In this document: positions 34,371 through 42,112 of the stretch, piece by piece | How the letters are laid out: every line of letters starts with the position of its first letter | How positions within the stretch are numbered: the stretch's first letter is position 1 | Assembly (NCBI GenBank): GCA_039802005.1 | Contig: JBDRVV010000023.1 | Location: 1-45,619, forward strand | Reading direction: 5' to 3' | Source: a candidate division WOR-3 bacterium | Lineage (GTDB): Bacteria > Hydrothermota > Tepidihabitantia > SM23-42 > JAOAFX01 | Length of the DNA stretch: 45,619 bases | Made by a program: the position numbers and the translations under genes | The notes under the pieces: generated by a model | Databases searched by the model: none | What the model was told of the DNA's origin: nothing | Seen by the model: the letters and a program-made list of their open reading frames with translations, nothing else

Positions 34371-35777
34371 ATGAGTGGTATTGTTGGTTTAATTTCAAGA
34401 AAAGATTGCAAAGAAAATCTCTTTTATGCAACAGATTATCATTCGCACCTTGGCACCGAATATGGTGGAATTGCAATTTATGATGGCAAAAAAATAACGA
34501 AAAAAATTCACAGCATTGCCAAGGCTCAATTCAAATCAAGATTTTATGAAGATATTGACTTTATGCAAATGCATGGGAATGCGGGCTTGGGCGTTATAAG
34601 CGATCGCGATACACAACCATTGATTATGAGATTAAAATTTGGTGAGTATGCAATATGTGGCACCGGCTACATTGATAACCAAAATGAAATTGCCAGAAAG
34701 TTAATTCAGGAAGGAATTGTTTTAACAGAAGTTTATGACGATCGGGTAAATCAGATTGAACTTGTCGCCCATCTCATAAATAAAGGCAAAGAGCTGATTG
34801 ATGGTATTGTGTATATGTTCAGTCAAATTGAAGGTTCAATGTCCCTTTTACTTTTAGGAAAAGAAGGAATCTATGCGGTGCGCGATAAATACGGAAGGAC
34901 TCCCTTAATTCTGGCAACCCGTAATAGTGATAAAATTGTAGTTTCGGAAACCTGTTCTTATAAGAATTTAGGTTTCAAGACCGAAAAATTTTTAGGACCG
35001 GGTGAAATACTTTTATTAACCGAAACTAACATAAAACAAATTAAAAAACCCACCAATGATTTGAGATTGTGCACATTCTTATTTGTCTATACAGGATTCC
35101 CGGCATCTGAATATGAAGACAAAAATGTTGAGGAATTCAGAGAGGAATCGGGCAGATTAATGGCGCGGAAGGACAATGTAAATGTTGATATGGTCGCCGG
35201 AATTGCTGACTCAGGAACTGCTTATGCCCATGGTTATTCCTACGAATCAGGAGTGCCCGTTAGAATCCCCCTTTTGAAATACACACCGGGATGGGCAAGA
35301 AGTTATGTCCCACCTTCTCAGGAAATAAGAAATTTGGTGGCACTTATGAAACAAATCACGGTGGAATCCTTAATTAAAAATAAAAAAATCGCAATAACCG
35401 AGGACTCTATCGTAAGAGGAACACAATTAAAAAATTACCTGCTGGTTAAGTTATGGAACGCCGGCGCAAAAGAGATACATGTAAGACCGGCTTGTCCCGC
35501 TTTGATGTTCCCCTGCAAATTTCTCTTTTCAACCAGAACACTTGACGAACTCTTTGCCCGAAGAGTTTTAAAACAAATGTTTGGACACCATCCAAAGGAC
35601 ATCACACCCTACCTTGACACAGATTCAAAAGAATATAAAAAAATGCTCAAACAGATGGAAAAAGAACTGAATATAACATCGCTGAGATATCAAAGATTAG
35701 AAGATATGATTTTGGCAACCGGATTATCAAAGAAACAACTCTGCACATATTGTTGGACTGGTAAAGAAATCATTTAG
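34371..35777 (+). CDS. PurF-like amidophosphoribosyltransferase with inactive glutaminase site
   Basis: 468 residues with the PurF two-domain plan. The N-terminal half (about 1-225) is an Ntn-amidotransferase fold, but the sequence begins M-S-GIVG where PurF has Cys after removal of Met. The GHxRYST and HNG motifs are also replaced (QMHGNAGLG; GTGYIDN), so it should not hydrolyse glutamine. The C-terminal phosphoribosyltransferase domain keeps the PRPP loop as ITEDSIVRGTQ (usual VDDSIVRGTT). Cysteines at the four 4Fe-4S ligand positions of Bacillus-type PurF are present: LCTFLFVY, MFPCKF, and CTYCWTG. So the cluster is kept while the glutaminase is lost. It may use ammonia, work with another amidotransferase, or have a new role. 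No other pur gene is adjacent; threonine aldolase follows by 8 bp. Confidence 0.85.
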   Translation: MSGIVGLISRKDCKENLFYATDYHSHLGTEYGGIAIYDGKKITKKIHSIAKAQFKSRFYEDIDFMQMHGNAGLGVISDRDTQPLIMRLKFGEYAICGTGYIDNQNEIARKLIQEGIVLTEVYDDRVNQIELVAHLINKGKELIDGIVYMFSQIEGSMSLLLLGKEGIYAVRDKYGRTPLILATRNSDKIVVSETCSYKNLGFKTEKFLGPGEILLLTETNIKQIKKPTNDLRLCTFLFVYTGFPASEYEDKNVEEFREESGRLMARKDNVNVDMVAGIADSGTAYAHGYSYESGVPVRIPLLKYTPGWARSYVPPSQEIRNLVALMKQITVESLIKNKKIAITEDSIVRGTQLKNYLLVKLWNAGAKEIHVRPACPALMFPCKFLFSTRTLDELFARRVLKQMFGHHPKDITPYLDTDSKEYKKMLKQMEKELNITSLRYQRLEDMILATGLSKKQLCTYCWTGKEII

Positions 35778-35785
35778 TAGTAAAA

Positions 35786-36838
35786 ATGGGAAACAAAAAG
35801 TTCAGAATAATTGATTTAAGAAGTGATACAGTCACACTACCGACAGAGAAAATGCGAAAGGCAATATTCGAAGCCGAATTAGGTGATGATGTGTTTGAAG
35901 AAGACCCCACGGTCAACAGACTGGAAAAGACTGCTGCGGCAATTGTTGGAAAGGAATCAGCATTGCTTGTTTCAAGTGGAACCCAGGGCAATCTTGTCTC
36001 TATATTGGCTCACTGTAACCGAGGTGATGAGATAATTCTTGGTAATCTATCCCATACATTTCTGAACGAAGTCGGTGGAATATCAGCACTTGGAGGAATA
36101 CATCCTCATATTGTATTAAACCAAGAAGACGGCACAATGGATTTAAAAGATATTGAGTCTGCAATAAGAGGAGACAATATACATTATCCAAGGACCCGTC
36201 TGATATGTATAGAGAATACGCATAATCGTTGCTATGGTGCCCCTTTGACAGTAGAATACACTAATGCTGTATGCAATCTTGCCCACGGTCACGGTCTAAA
36301 AGTTCATCTTGACGGTGCAAGGATATTCAACGCCGCGGTGGCTTTAAATGTTGATGTCAGAGAATTGACCAAAAATGTGGATTCTTTGAGTTTCTGTCTG
36401 TCAAAAGGGCTATCTGCACCAATAGGTTCGCTCGTCTGTGGGACAAGTGAATTTATCAAAGAGGCAAGAAGATACAGAAAGATGTTAGGCGGTGGTATGC
36501 GCCAGGCAGGAATCATTGCTGCAGCAGGCATTGTGGCTCTTGAAGATATGATTGAAAGACTGTATGAAGACCATAGAAATGCCAGGGTGCTTGCTGAAGG
36601 TATATCAAAAATTCCCGGGCTGGCAATAGACCTGAAAAAAGTCCAAACCAATATCATTTATTTTGACCTTATCAGCAATAGAATTAGTGCTCAGGAATTG
36701 TTGGGAAAGATGGAAGAGCAGGGTATAAAATTTTTAAGCACCGGTCCTAATCGCTTCCGAATGGTCACCCATTACGGAATAACTGAAGAGGATATAAAAT
36801 TAACTATTGAATCACTAAAAAAATTACTTTCTTCTTAA
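35786..36838 (+). CDS. ltaE: Low-specificity L-threonine aldolase
   Basis: PLP enzyme cleaving threonine or allo-threonine into glycine and acetaldehyde. 350 residues, family length. Motifs: the start 'DLRSDTVTLPT', 'GDDVFEEDPTVNRLE', 'SGTQGNLVS', 'ENTHNRCYG', 'VHLDGARIFNA', and the PLP lysine in SFCLSKGLSAPIGS. It lies 8 bp after the PurF-like gene and is probably expressed from the same leaderless promoter. Its 3' end overlaps the convergent ferredoxin gene by 15 bp. With the SHMT-like and threonine synthase genes in the window it suggests glycine supply from threonine. Confidence 0.94.
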   Translation: MGNKKFRIIDLRSDTVTLPTEKMRKAIFEAELGDDVFEEDPTVNRLEKTAAAIVGKESALLVSSGTQGNLVSILAHCNRGDEIILGNLSHTFLNEVGGISALGGIHPHIVLNQEDGTMDLKDIESAIRGDNIHYPRTRLICIENTHNRCYGAPLTVEYTNAVCNLAHGHGLKVHLDGARIFNAAVALNVDVRELTKNVDSLSFCLSKGLSAPIGSLVCGTSEFIKEARRYRKMLGGGMRQAGIIAAAGIVALEDMIERLYEDHRNARVLAEGISKIPGLAIDLKKVQTNIIYFDLISNRISAQELLGKMEEQGIKFLSTGPNRFRMVTHYGITEEDIKLTIESLKKLLSS

Positions 36839-37273
36839 TTCAAAAAATCTTACTTCATGCTCCAGACCCTTAGGCACAGAAATGCCAATAATTGCGCAAT
36901 GGTTAAATTTTGGTGATTGCAAAACCTTCACTATTTCCACCTCGCACTTTTCTTTACCATCACGATCAAGACCTATTGCCTTATCACCCTGTTTAGGTAT
37001 CGGCAATAATTCATATGGTATATATATAATTGAATATTCTTCGGGTCTTTCATCAATTACAAAAATCGCCAGTCCAGGGCATTTTGGAATACATAATAAA
37101 CAGCCATTGCATTTTTCATAATCCACTTCGGGCAACTCAATTATACTACCCTTTATTGTGATAGCACCTTGTGGACAGGCATCCACACAGGGGTCGCAAG
37201 GTATCTTTTCCGGACATTCAATGACCACATAAGGTCTCTTTTTTTTCCTCTCAATTGAAATTTGATTATTCAT
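36824..37273 (-). CDS. Two-cluster 4Fe-4S ferredoxin-like protein
   Basis: 149 residues. Two cysteine motifs are seen: C-x5-C-x2-C-x3-CP (ECPEKIPCDPCVDACP) and C-x2-C-x2-C-x3-CP (CNGCLLCIPKCP), for two [4Fe-4S] clusters. A ~80-residue C-terminal beta-rich domain follows (GDKAIGLDRDG, FNHCAIIGISVPK). This layout, with 'PCxPCxxACPxGAI' and 'CPGLAIFVID', resembles ferredoxin-like subunits found beside amino-acid oxidase/dehydrogenase genes, though no such gene is here. An in-frame GTG one codon earlier is less likely; the ATG at 37273 sits 6 nt after a consensus -10, so the mRNA should be leaderless. It follows the flavodoxin gene by ~30 bp. Confidence 0.8.
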   Translation of the reverse strand: MNNQISIERKKKRPYVVIECPEKIPCDPCVDACPQGAITIKGSIIELPEVDYEKCNGCLLCIPKCPGLAIFVIDERPEEYSIIYIPYELLPIPKQGDKAIGLDRDGKEKCEVEIVKVLQSPKFNHCAIIGISVPKGLEHEVRFFELRRK

Positions 37274-37279
37274 CACCCT

Positions 37280-37307
37280 ATTATAAATAAAAATTTTTTA
37301 GGGTCAA
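37280..37307 (-). promoter_or_regulatory. Leaderless promoter of the ferredoxin gene
   Basis: Minus strand: TTGACC at 37302-37307, overlapping the flavodoxin stop codon; a 16-nt spacer; TATAAT at 37280-37285; then 6 nt (AGGGTG) and the ATG. Confidence 0.65.
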
Positions 37308-37780
37308 GGTTTTTTAACAATTTCAATAATATCAATTACTGCCTTGTCCATAAGTGCTTTGAAATCGTGGAATAATCTTGGTATCACAATACCTGATAGA
37401 ACCTCCGCACCTCTGCCCCTTGCTGTTTTCTCAATCTGCCGTATTGCCTGAATGCCACCGAGAAATCTAAAAGGAAATCCCATTGTGACAAAAGGAATAA
37501 CCTTTTTACCAGAAAGCCCTTCTGATTTTTTTATTACCTCAATAAGCACCGGACAGGCAGAAAAAGCCCAGACCGGACAACCAAACAGAATAAAATCAAA
37601 ATTTGAACAATCAGGTTCATTTAAAATTTTAAAACTCTGTCCCGGTCCAGTTACTTTAACATCGGTCTTAATACTTATAAGTTCAACATGATGTTTTTCT
37701 TTTATTAAACCATTGGCTATACGACTGGCAAACTCCTCAGTCGTTCCGGTAACTGAATAATAAATTATCCCGATATGCAT
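37304..37780 (-). CDS. Flavodoxin-family protein
   Basis: 158 residues. The FMN phosphate-binding loop YYSVTGTTEEFA sits at the N-terminus, as in flavodoxins, with 'DFILFGCPVWAFSACPVL' for the second flavin loop and 'FVTMGFPFRFLGG' for the third. It is likely an FMN electron carrier or a flavodoxin-like reductase. A strong AAGGAGGTAAT precedes the ATG and it lies 9 bp after the radical SAM gene, so the two are co-transcribed; radical SAM enzymes need a one-electron donor of this type, which makes it a plausible partner. Confidence 0.85.
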   Translation of the reverse strand: MHIGIIYYSVTGTTEEFASRIANGLIKEKHHVELISIKTDVKVTGPGQSFKILNEPDCSNFDFILFGCPVWAFSACPVLIEVIKKSEGLSGKKVIPFVTMGFPFRFLGGIQAIRQIEKTARGRGAEVLSGIVIPRLFHDFKALMDKAVIDIIEIVKKP

Positions 37781-37789
37781 ATTACCTCC

Positions 37790-38779
37790 TTATAAAAAAC
37801 ATTGCGGGTCTTCGGTATAAAAATCATTATTTAATGCATAAGCCAGTGCACGACAGCCAAAACATCCTTCAATTACACAATCTCTACATTTACCTTTAAG
37901 ATTCTCTCTAATGTTATTCTTGAGAATTTTCAATCTCAACAATATTTCGCCAAAATCATCCTGCAATAAATTACCAATTTTTGTGGGAAATCTTCTACAG
38001 GGAAATACATCTCCATTTGGCATCAATGCCATTGATTCTTCACCAAGATTACACAAAGCACCCTTTAATTCGCTGGGGTTCTTTAGGATTATGTGAAACG
38101 CCTTGTATTGAATTAGTTCTTTTGGACTGTAGTCAAGATTGACAAATCTTATTATATCATCTATCACAACGAACCATTCATCTCTTTTCAAATATTGAGC
38201 TTTTAATAGCAATCCTTTACCCCAAGGAACAAATCTTTCAACAATTACGCCATTAACCTTTAAACTCTTTGCGAGTTGAAGCATTCTATTTAAATTCCGA
38301 TAATTGTAACTTCCCAGGGTAAACATTAAAATGATTTCTTTGTTTGAGATACGATGGAGACTTTCAACATTCATAATAACCCTGTCAAATACCCCTTTGC
38401 CCCTTATTTTATCATTGGATTCCGGGTCGCCTCCTTCAAGCGAAATTTTTATCTCTCTTAATTTTTTCATACAATTTAGTCTTTCGATATTATCTTTATT
38501 CAATAACAACCCGTTGGTAATTATATTGAAGGTCTTTATATTATCAATTTCATTAATCGTATCAAGAAGTTTAAAGATATCCTTATATAGAAGCGGCTCA
38601 CCACCGGTTATATTTATCGTTATCTTCCCACCTTTTAGTCTTTCTGTTATCTTTAATAGAATTTTCTTATTTTCATTAATTTTAAGGTCTTCATCGCGCG
38701 AGAAGTCGTCCTGATAGCAATGATAACAGCGAAGATTACAATAGTTAGTTATATGCCATTGGAACCCAAAATTTTGCAT
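37790..38779 (-). CDS. Radical SAM protein with SPASM-like C-terminal cysteines
   Basis: 329 residues. The radical SAM motif C-x3-C-x2-C (CNLRCYHC, residues ~14-21) is near the N-terminus, with the 'TGGEPLL' SAM-binding segment at about 60. The C-terminal ~110 residues carry seven cysteines in SPASM style (CNLGEES, FPCRRF, CRDCVIEGCFGC, PQCFL), which would bind one or two auxiliary Fe-S clusters. Relatives act in peptide modification (RiPP maturation), heme-related chemistry and anaerobic sulfatase maturation. No precursor peptide or sulfatase is next to it, so the substrate is unknown. Next in the operon is a flavodoxin. The start is leaderless by the promoter. Confidence 0.88.
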   Translation of the reverse strand: MQNFGFQWHITNYCNLRCYHCYQDDFSRDEDLKINENKKILLKITERLKGGKITINITGGEPLLYKDIFKLLDTINEIDNIKTFNIITNGLLLNKDNIERLNCMKKLREIKISLEGGDPESNDKIRGKGVFDRVIMNVESLHRISNKEIILMFTLGSYNYRNLNRMLQLAKSLKVNGVIVERFVPWGKGLLLKAQYLKRDEWFVVIDDIIRFVNLDYSPKELIQYKAFHIILKNPSELKGALCNLGEESMALMPNGDVFPCRRFPTKIGNLLQDDFGEILLRLKILKNNIRENLKGKCRDCVIEGCFGCRALAYALNNDFYTEDPQCFL

Positions 38780-38784
38780 TTACT

Positions 38785-38812
38785 ATTTTATCTAAAATTA
38801 TAACTTAGTCAA
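38785..38812 (-). promoter_or_regulatory. Leaderless promoter of the radical SAM-flavodoxin operon
   Basis: Minus strand: TTGACT at 38807-38812, a 16-nt spacer, TAAAAT at 38785-38790, then 5 nt (AGTAA) and the ATG at 38779. A TATAAT at 38797-38802 also occurs but has no matching -35. Confidence 0.6.
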
Positions 38813-38855
38813 TAAAATAAACCCGGTAATATCATAAATAAATTATATTTCTATA

Positions 38856-38883
38856 TTGATTTTTTTTTAATCTTAAGTATAAT
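38856..38883 (+). promoter_or_regulatory. Promoter of the GGDEF gene
   Basis: TTGATT at 38856-38861, a 16-nt spacer, TATAAT at 38878-38883. GAGG at 38889-38892 is the SD for the ATG at 38901. Two earlier ATGs (38887, 38896) lead only to a stop after a few codons. Confidence 0.6.
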
Positions 38884-38900
38884 TATATGAGGCAAATGAC

Positions 38901-40067
38901 ATGCAATACATAATCACTGGTGCTGTTCTGTTGATTGCCGGTTTGGTCATATTCATTATAGTTATTTTCCAGAGAATGCAGAAAAAAAACGAAGTTTTAT
39001 CCCAGATTGCAATTCTCACTGATGAACTGGACCGACAGAAACAAGAAAATATCGGACTGAGAAATGAATTGCGTGAAATTATTTCTCAGGATAATATTCT
39101 TTTCTCTTCAATTATAAGGCTGACATCAAGATTAGAACCCATTGAAATTGCACGAGAAACCGTTGGTTTTTTAAACAACTACCTGAATGCCCCAAAGATT
39201 GCACTATTTTTCCTTGACGAAAAAGAAAAAAGGCTAAACCCGGTTGCCCATCATGGTTTACATGAGAATTGGATTCCCAAACTCGTCTATGATGTTGGTG
39301 AAGGCCGAGTGGGTGTGACTGCAGAAAAAAGAATACCGTTAAGTCCAAATGAATCCGAAGTTTTGAGGATTAAAGAACCTTATCCTTTCTATGTCCCCGA
39401 TATATGCTACCCACTTGTCTATCAAAACAGACTATTTGGTGTAATTGCATTCAACCGCGAACAGCCTCTTGATGAAAGAGAAAAGAATGTGGTCGGCGTG
39501 GTCGTAAGAATTGCATCAACTGCCCTCCAGAATACCTTAAGTATGGCAATTATGCGCGACCTTGCATCAATCGACCCACTAACAAAATTATATAACATTG
39601 GATTTTTCAGAGATAAACTTGCTGAGGAATTGAATCGTGCAAAGAGATTCCAGCACAATCTTTCAGTTGCAATCATTGACCTTGATAATTTTAAGTATTT
39701 TAATGATACATTCGGGCATCAGGCTGGAGATCAACTTTTAATCCGCCTTGCTAATATCTTCAGCAAATATTTCCGCGATACCGACCTTGTTGCAAGATAT
39801 GGTGGAGACGAATTTATTGTGATGTTTCCTGAAACAAAAAAAGAAGAAGCAGCAAAGATGGTTGCTACTCTATTAAGTAATTTCCGAATGTATGATTTTT
39901 CACAGGGAGAGAAAAAAATTGCATTTTCCGCAGGTATTGCAACATATCCTGATGATGGTTTGACACCGTCTGATTTGATAAAGAATGCAGACAAGGCGCT
40001 CTATGAAGCAAAGAGTGCGGGTCGCAGCCGGGTTATGATGTTCTACCACAAAGTTGAAAAAATCTAA
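38901..40067 (+). CDS. GAF-GGDEF diguanylate cyclase, membrane-anchored
   Basis: Makes cyclic-di-GMP from two GTP. 388 residues: an N-terminal membrane helix (about 3-26), a short coiled coil (about 27-70), a GAF domain (about 75-215) and a GGDEF domain (about 220-388). The active-site loop is RYGGDEF (about 298-303), fully conserved, and the product-inhibition I-site is present as RDTD just upstream. The 'LTKLYN' and 'DLDNFKYFNDTFGHQAGD' blocks are standard. With the HD-GYP phosphodiesterase at 28855 it forms the synthesis and breakdown pair in this window. hypD follows after 33 bp. Confidence 0.94.
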   Translation: MQYIITGAVLLIAGLVIFIIVIFQRMQKKNEVLSQIAILTDELDRQKQENIGLRNELREIISQDNILFSSIIRLTSRLEPIEIARETVGFLNNYLNAPKIALFFLDEKEKRLNPVAHHGLHENWIPKLVYDVGEGRVGVTAEKRIPLSPNESEVLRIKEPYPFYVPDICYPLVYQNRLFGVIAFNREQPLDEREKNVVGVVVRIASTALQNTLSMAIMRDLASIDPLTKLYNIGFFRDKLAEELNRAKRFQHNLSVAIIDLDNFKYFNDTFGHQAGDQLLIRLANIFSKYFRDTDLVARYGGDEFIVMFPETKKEEAAKMVATLLSNFRMYDFSQGEKKIAFSAGIATYPDDGLTPSDLIKNADKALYEAKSAGRSRVMMFYHKVEKI

Positions 40068-40100
40068 ATCCATTAACAATTCCAATTATGTGAAAAATCT

Positions 40101-41183
40101 ATGGAAGATATAGTAACGGAAATAAAAAAGAAACTAAACACACCAGTTTCTCTTATGGAAGTTTGTGGCACGCATACAATGGCCATTGCAAAAGCAGGTA
40201 TAAAAAAATTGTTGCCCGAAAATTTAAGACTCCTATCTGGGCCAGGGTGTCCGGTTTGTGTAACACCACAGGAAGTGATTGATTGGACGATTGAACTTGC
40301 AAAAAGAAAAGATATAATAATCACTACTTTTGGAGATATGGTCCGTGTTCCTGGAACAAAGCAAAGCCTTGAAATGTATCATCCTATAATTGTTTATTCA
40401 GCAAGGGACTCACTAACCATTGCTCAAGAAAATCCCAACAGGAATGTTGTATTCATTGGTGTCGGATTTGAGACCACATCTCCAACTATTGCCGCAACAA
40501 TCCTCGAAGCCAATGAAAGAAACATAAAAAATTTTTATATTATTCCTGCATTCAAGTTAATCCCACCTGCCCTTGAGTTTATTGCTTGCTCACCACAAAT
40601 AAAGGTCAATGGTTTTATATTACCCGGGCATGTGTCAACTATCATCGGTTCAAGACCCTATGAATTTATCGCAGAAAAATATCATATTCCAGGATGTATA
40701 ACTGGCTTTGAGCCGATTGATATTTTAATAGGAATAAAAAAACTTGTTGAGCAGATAATGAAAAAAGAGGCAAGGATAGATATCGAGTACAAAAGAGTTG
40801 TGAAACCTGAAGGAAATCCTAATGCTCTACGAATACTTGAAAAAGTCTTTAGACCGGTTGATTCCACCTGGCGCGGTATTGGGAAAATTCCAAAATCAGG
40901 TTTAACATTAAAAAAGGAATTTGAGCGATTTGATGCAACAAAAAGATTTGATATAAAAGTTTCAAAGTCAAAAGAACCAGCAGGGTGCATATGTGGTAAA
41001 ATCTTGCTTGGTGTAAAGATACCCTTAGAATGCCCCTTATTTGGTAAAAAATGCACACCAGGTAATCCGGTCGGCGCCTGTATGGTTTCCTCAGAAGGTT
41101 CTTGTGCTGCATATTACAAATACAAAGATTTTCAAATACCTAAAAATCCAAAAACTTGTCCTGATGAAGATCAGGATGCCTAA
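40101..41183 (+). CDS. hypD: Hydrogenase maturation protein HypD
   Basis: HypD is the Fe-S scaffold on which, with HypC, the Fe(CN)2CO centre of NiFe-hydrogenases is assembled. 360 residues. Conserved motifs: 'MEVCGTHT' with the Cys/His pair (about residue 20), 'LLSGPGCPVCVTP' (about 47-58), 'TFGDMVRVPG', 'VGFETTSPT', and C-terminal Fe-S cysteines (GCICGKILLG, CPLFGKKCTP, SSEGSCAAYYKY). The last ~17 residues (from about FQIPKNPKTC) lie past the usual end and are encoded by a tandem repeat. No hypC, hypE, hypF or hydrogenase subunit is in the window. Confidence 0.95.
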   Translation: MEDIVTEIKKKLNTPVSLMEVCGTHTMAIAKAGIKKLLPENLRLLSGPGCPVCVTPQEVIDWTIELAKRKDIIITTFGDMVRVPGTKQSLEMYHPIIVYSARDSLTIAQENPNRNVVFIGVGFETTSPTIAATILEANERNIKNFYIIPAFKLIPPALEFIACSPQIKVNGFILPGHVSTIIGSRPYEFIAEKYHIPGCITGFEPIDILIGIKKLVEQIMKKEARIDIEYKRVVKPEGNPNALRILEKVFRPVDSTWRGIGKIPKSGLTLKKEFERFDATKRFDIKVSKSKEPAGCICGKILLGVKIPLECPLFGKKCTPGNPVGACMVSSEGSCAAYYKYKDFQIPKNPKTCPDEDQDA

Positions 41184-41235
41184 ATACCTAAAAGTTCAAA
41201 TACTTGTCCTGATAAAAATCATGATACCTGAATAT
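41131..41235 (+). repeat. Imperfect direct repeat across the hypD 3' end
   Basis: Two units: 41154-41187 and 41202-41235 match at 28 of 34 bases (core ACTTGTCCTGAT), each with flanking TTCAAATAC and CCTAAA words. The first holds a hairpin TCCTGAT/ATCAGGA (41159-41176). It encodes the tail of HypD and fills the gap to the next gene. Similar CCTAAA-rich words occur at 19811-19850. Confidence 0.65.
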
Positions 41236-41239
41236 CTAT

Positions 41240-42112
41240 ATGAAGACGATTACAAAAGAATTAATTGAGGACTTTTATAAAATGTTAAATCCCTGCCGGC
41301 TCTGTCCCAGGGAATGCAAGGTGAATAGACTTGCCGGCGAACTGGGTAATTGCAAGGCTGGTTTTAAACCGAAGGTATCTTCCTATCATCAACATTTTGG
41401 AGAAGAATATTGTCTTGTGGGCAGATTCGGTTCAGGGACGATATTTTTTGCCCATTGCAATCTTCATTGTGTATATTGTCAGAATTATGATATAAGTCAG
41501 CATGGGATAGGCAGGGAAATTTCCATTGAAAGGCTTGCTGAAATGATGATTGAACTCCAGGCACTTGGTTGTCATAATATAAATCTCGTTACACCAACAC
41601 CCTGGGTGCCGCAAATTGTAGAAGCACTATCATTAGCCCAGCAAAATAAATTGAAAATTCCAATAGTTTACAATTGCGGTGGTTATGAGTCTATTGAAAC
41701 ACTAAAAATGCTGGAAGGGATAATAGATATTTATATGCCTGATATAAAATATGGGGATAACGAAAAAGGTGAAAAATATTCAAAAGTGCCTGATTACTGG
41801 GATGTAGTAAGAAAAGCGTTGAAAGAAATGCACAGACAGGTAGGAGATTTAGTCATTGAAAATGGTATTGCAAAAAGGGGACTTCTAATAAGACATCTCG
41901 TTCTACCCAATGGTATTGCCGATTCAAAGAAATGTCTTGAGTTCATAGCAAATGAAATATCAAAAAACTCTTTCGTTAATATTATGGATCAGTACTATCC
42001 AGCATTTCGTGCCAATGAATATTTAGAACTAAATCGTAGAATAACACCAAAGGAGTATATGGAGATAATTAAAGATTCCCCTTTTGAAAGAGGGAAAGAG
42101 ATATACTTATGA
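41240..42112 (+). CDS. Radical SAM protein of the PflA / AmmeMemoRadiSam-like type
   Basis: 290 residues. An N-terminal cysteine-rich segment (LNPCRLCPRECKVNR, GNCKAG; about 13-42) precedes the radical SAM motif CNLHCVYC (about 71-78). 'NLVTPTPWVPQIVEAL' and 'YMPDIKYGD' follow in the barrel. This matches the family annotated as pyruvate-formate-lyase-activating-enzyme-like proteins with an N-terminal CxxCPRxC motif. The glycyl-radical partner is not in the window, so the activated enzyme is unknown. There is no clear SD before the ATG, which lies in the repeat region after hypD. It overlaps the MFS gene by 4 bp. Confidence 0.9.
   Translation: MKTITKELIEDFYKMLNPCRLCPRECKVNRLAGELGNCKAGFKPKVSSYHQHFGEEYCLVGRFGSGTIFFAHCNLHCVYCQNYDISQHGIGREISIERLAEMMIELQALGCHNINLVTPTPWVPQIVEALSLAQQNKLKIPIVYNCGGYESIETLKMLEGIIDIYMPDIKYGDNEKGEKYSKVPDYWDVVRKALKEMHRQVGDLVIENGIAKRGLLIRHLVLPNGIADSKKCLEFIANEISKNSFVNIMDQYYPAFRANEYLELNRRITPKEYMEIIKDSPFERGKEIYL

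Noticed and set aside
38887-38913. Short upstream ORF before the GGDEF gene
   Set aside because: The ATG is only 3 nt from the -10, probably before or at the transcription start, and it stops after eight codons; the 38901 start has an SD.
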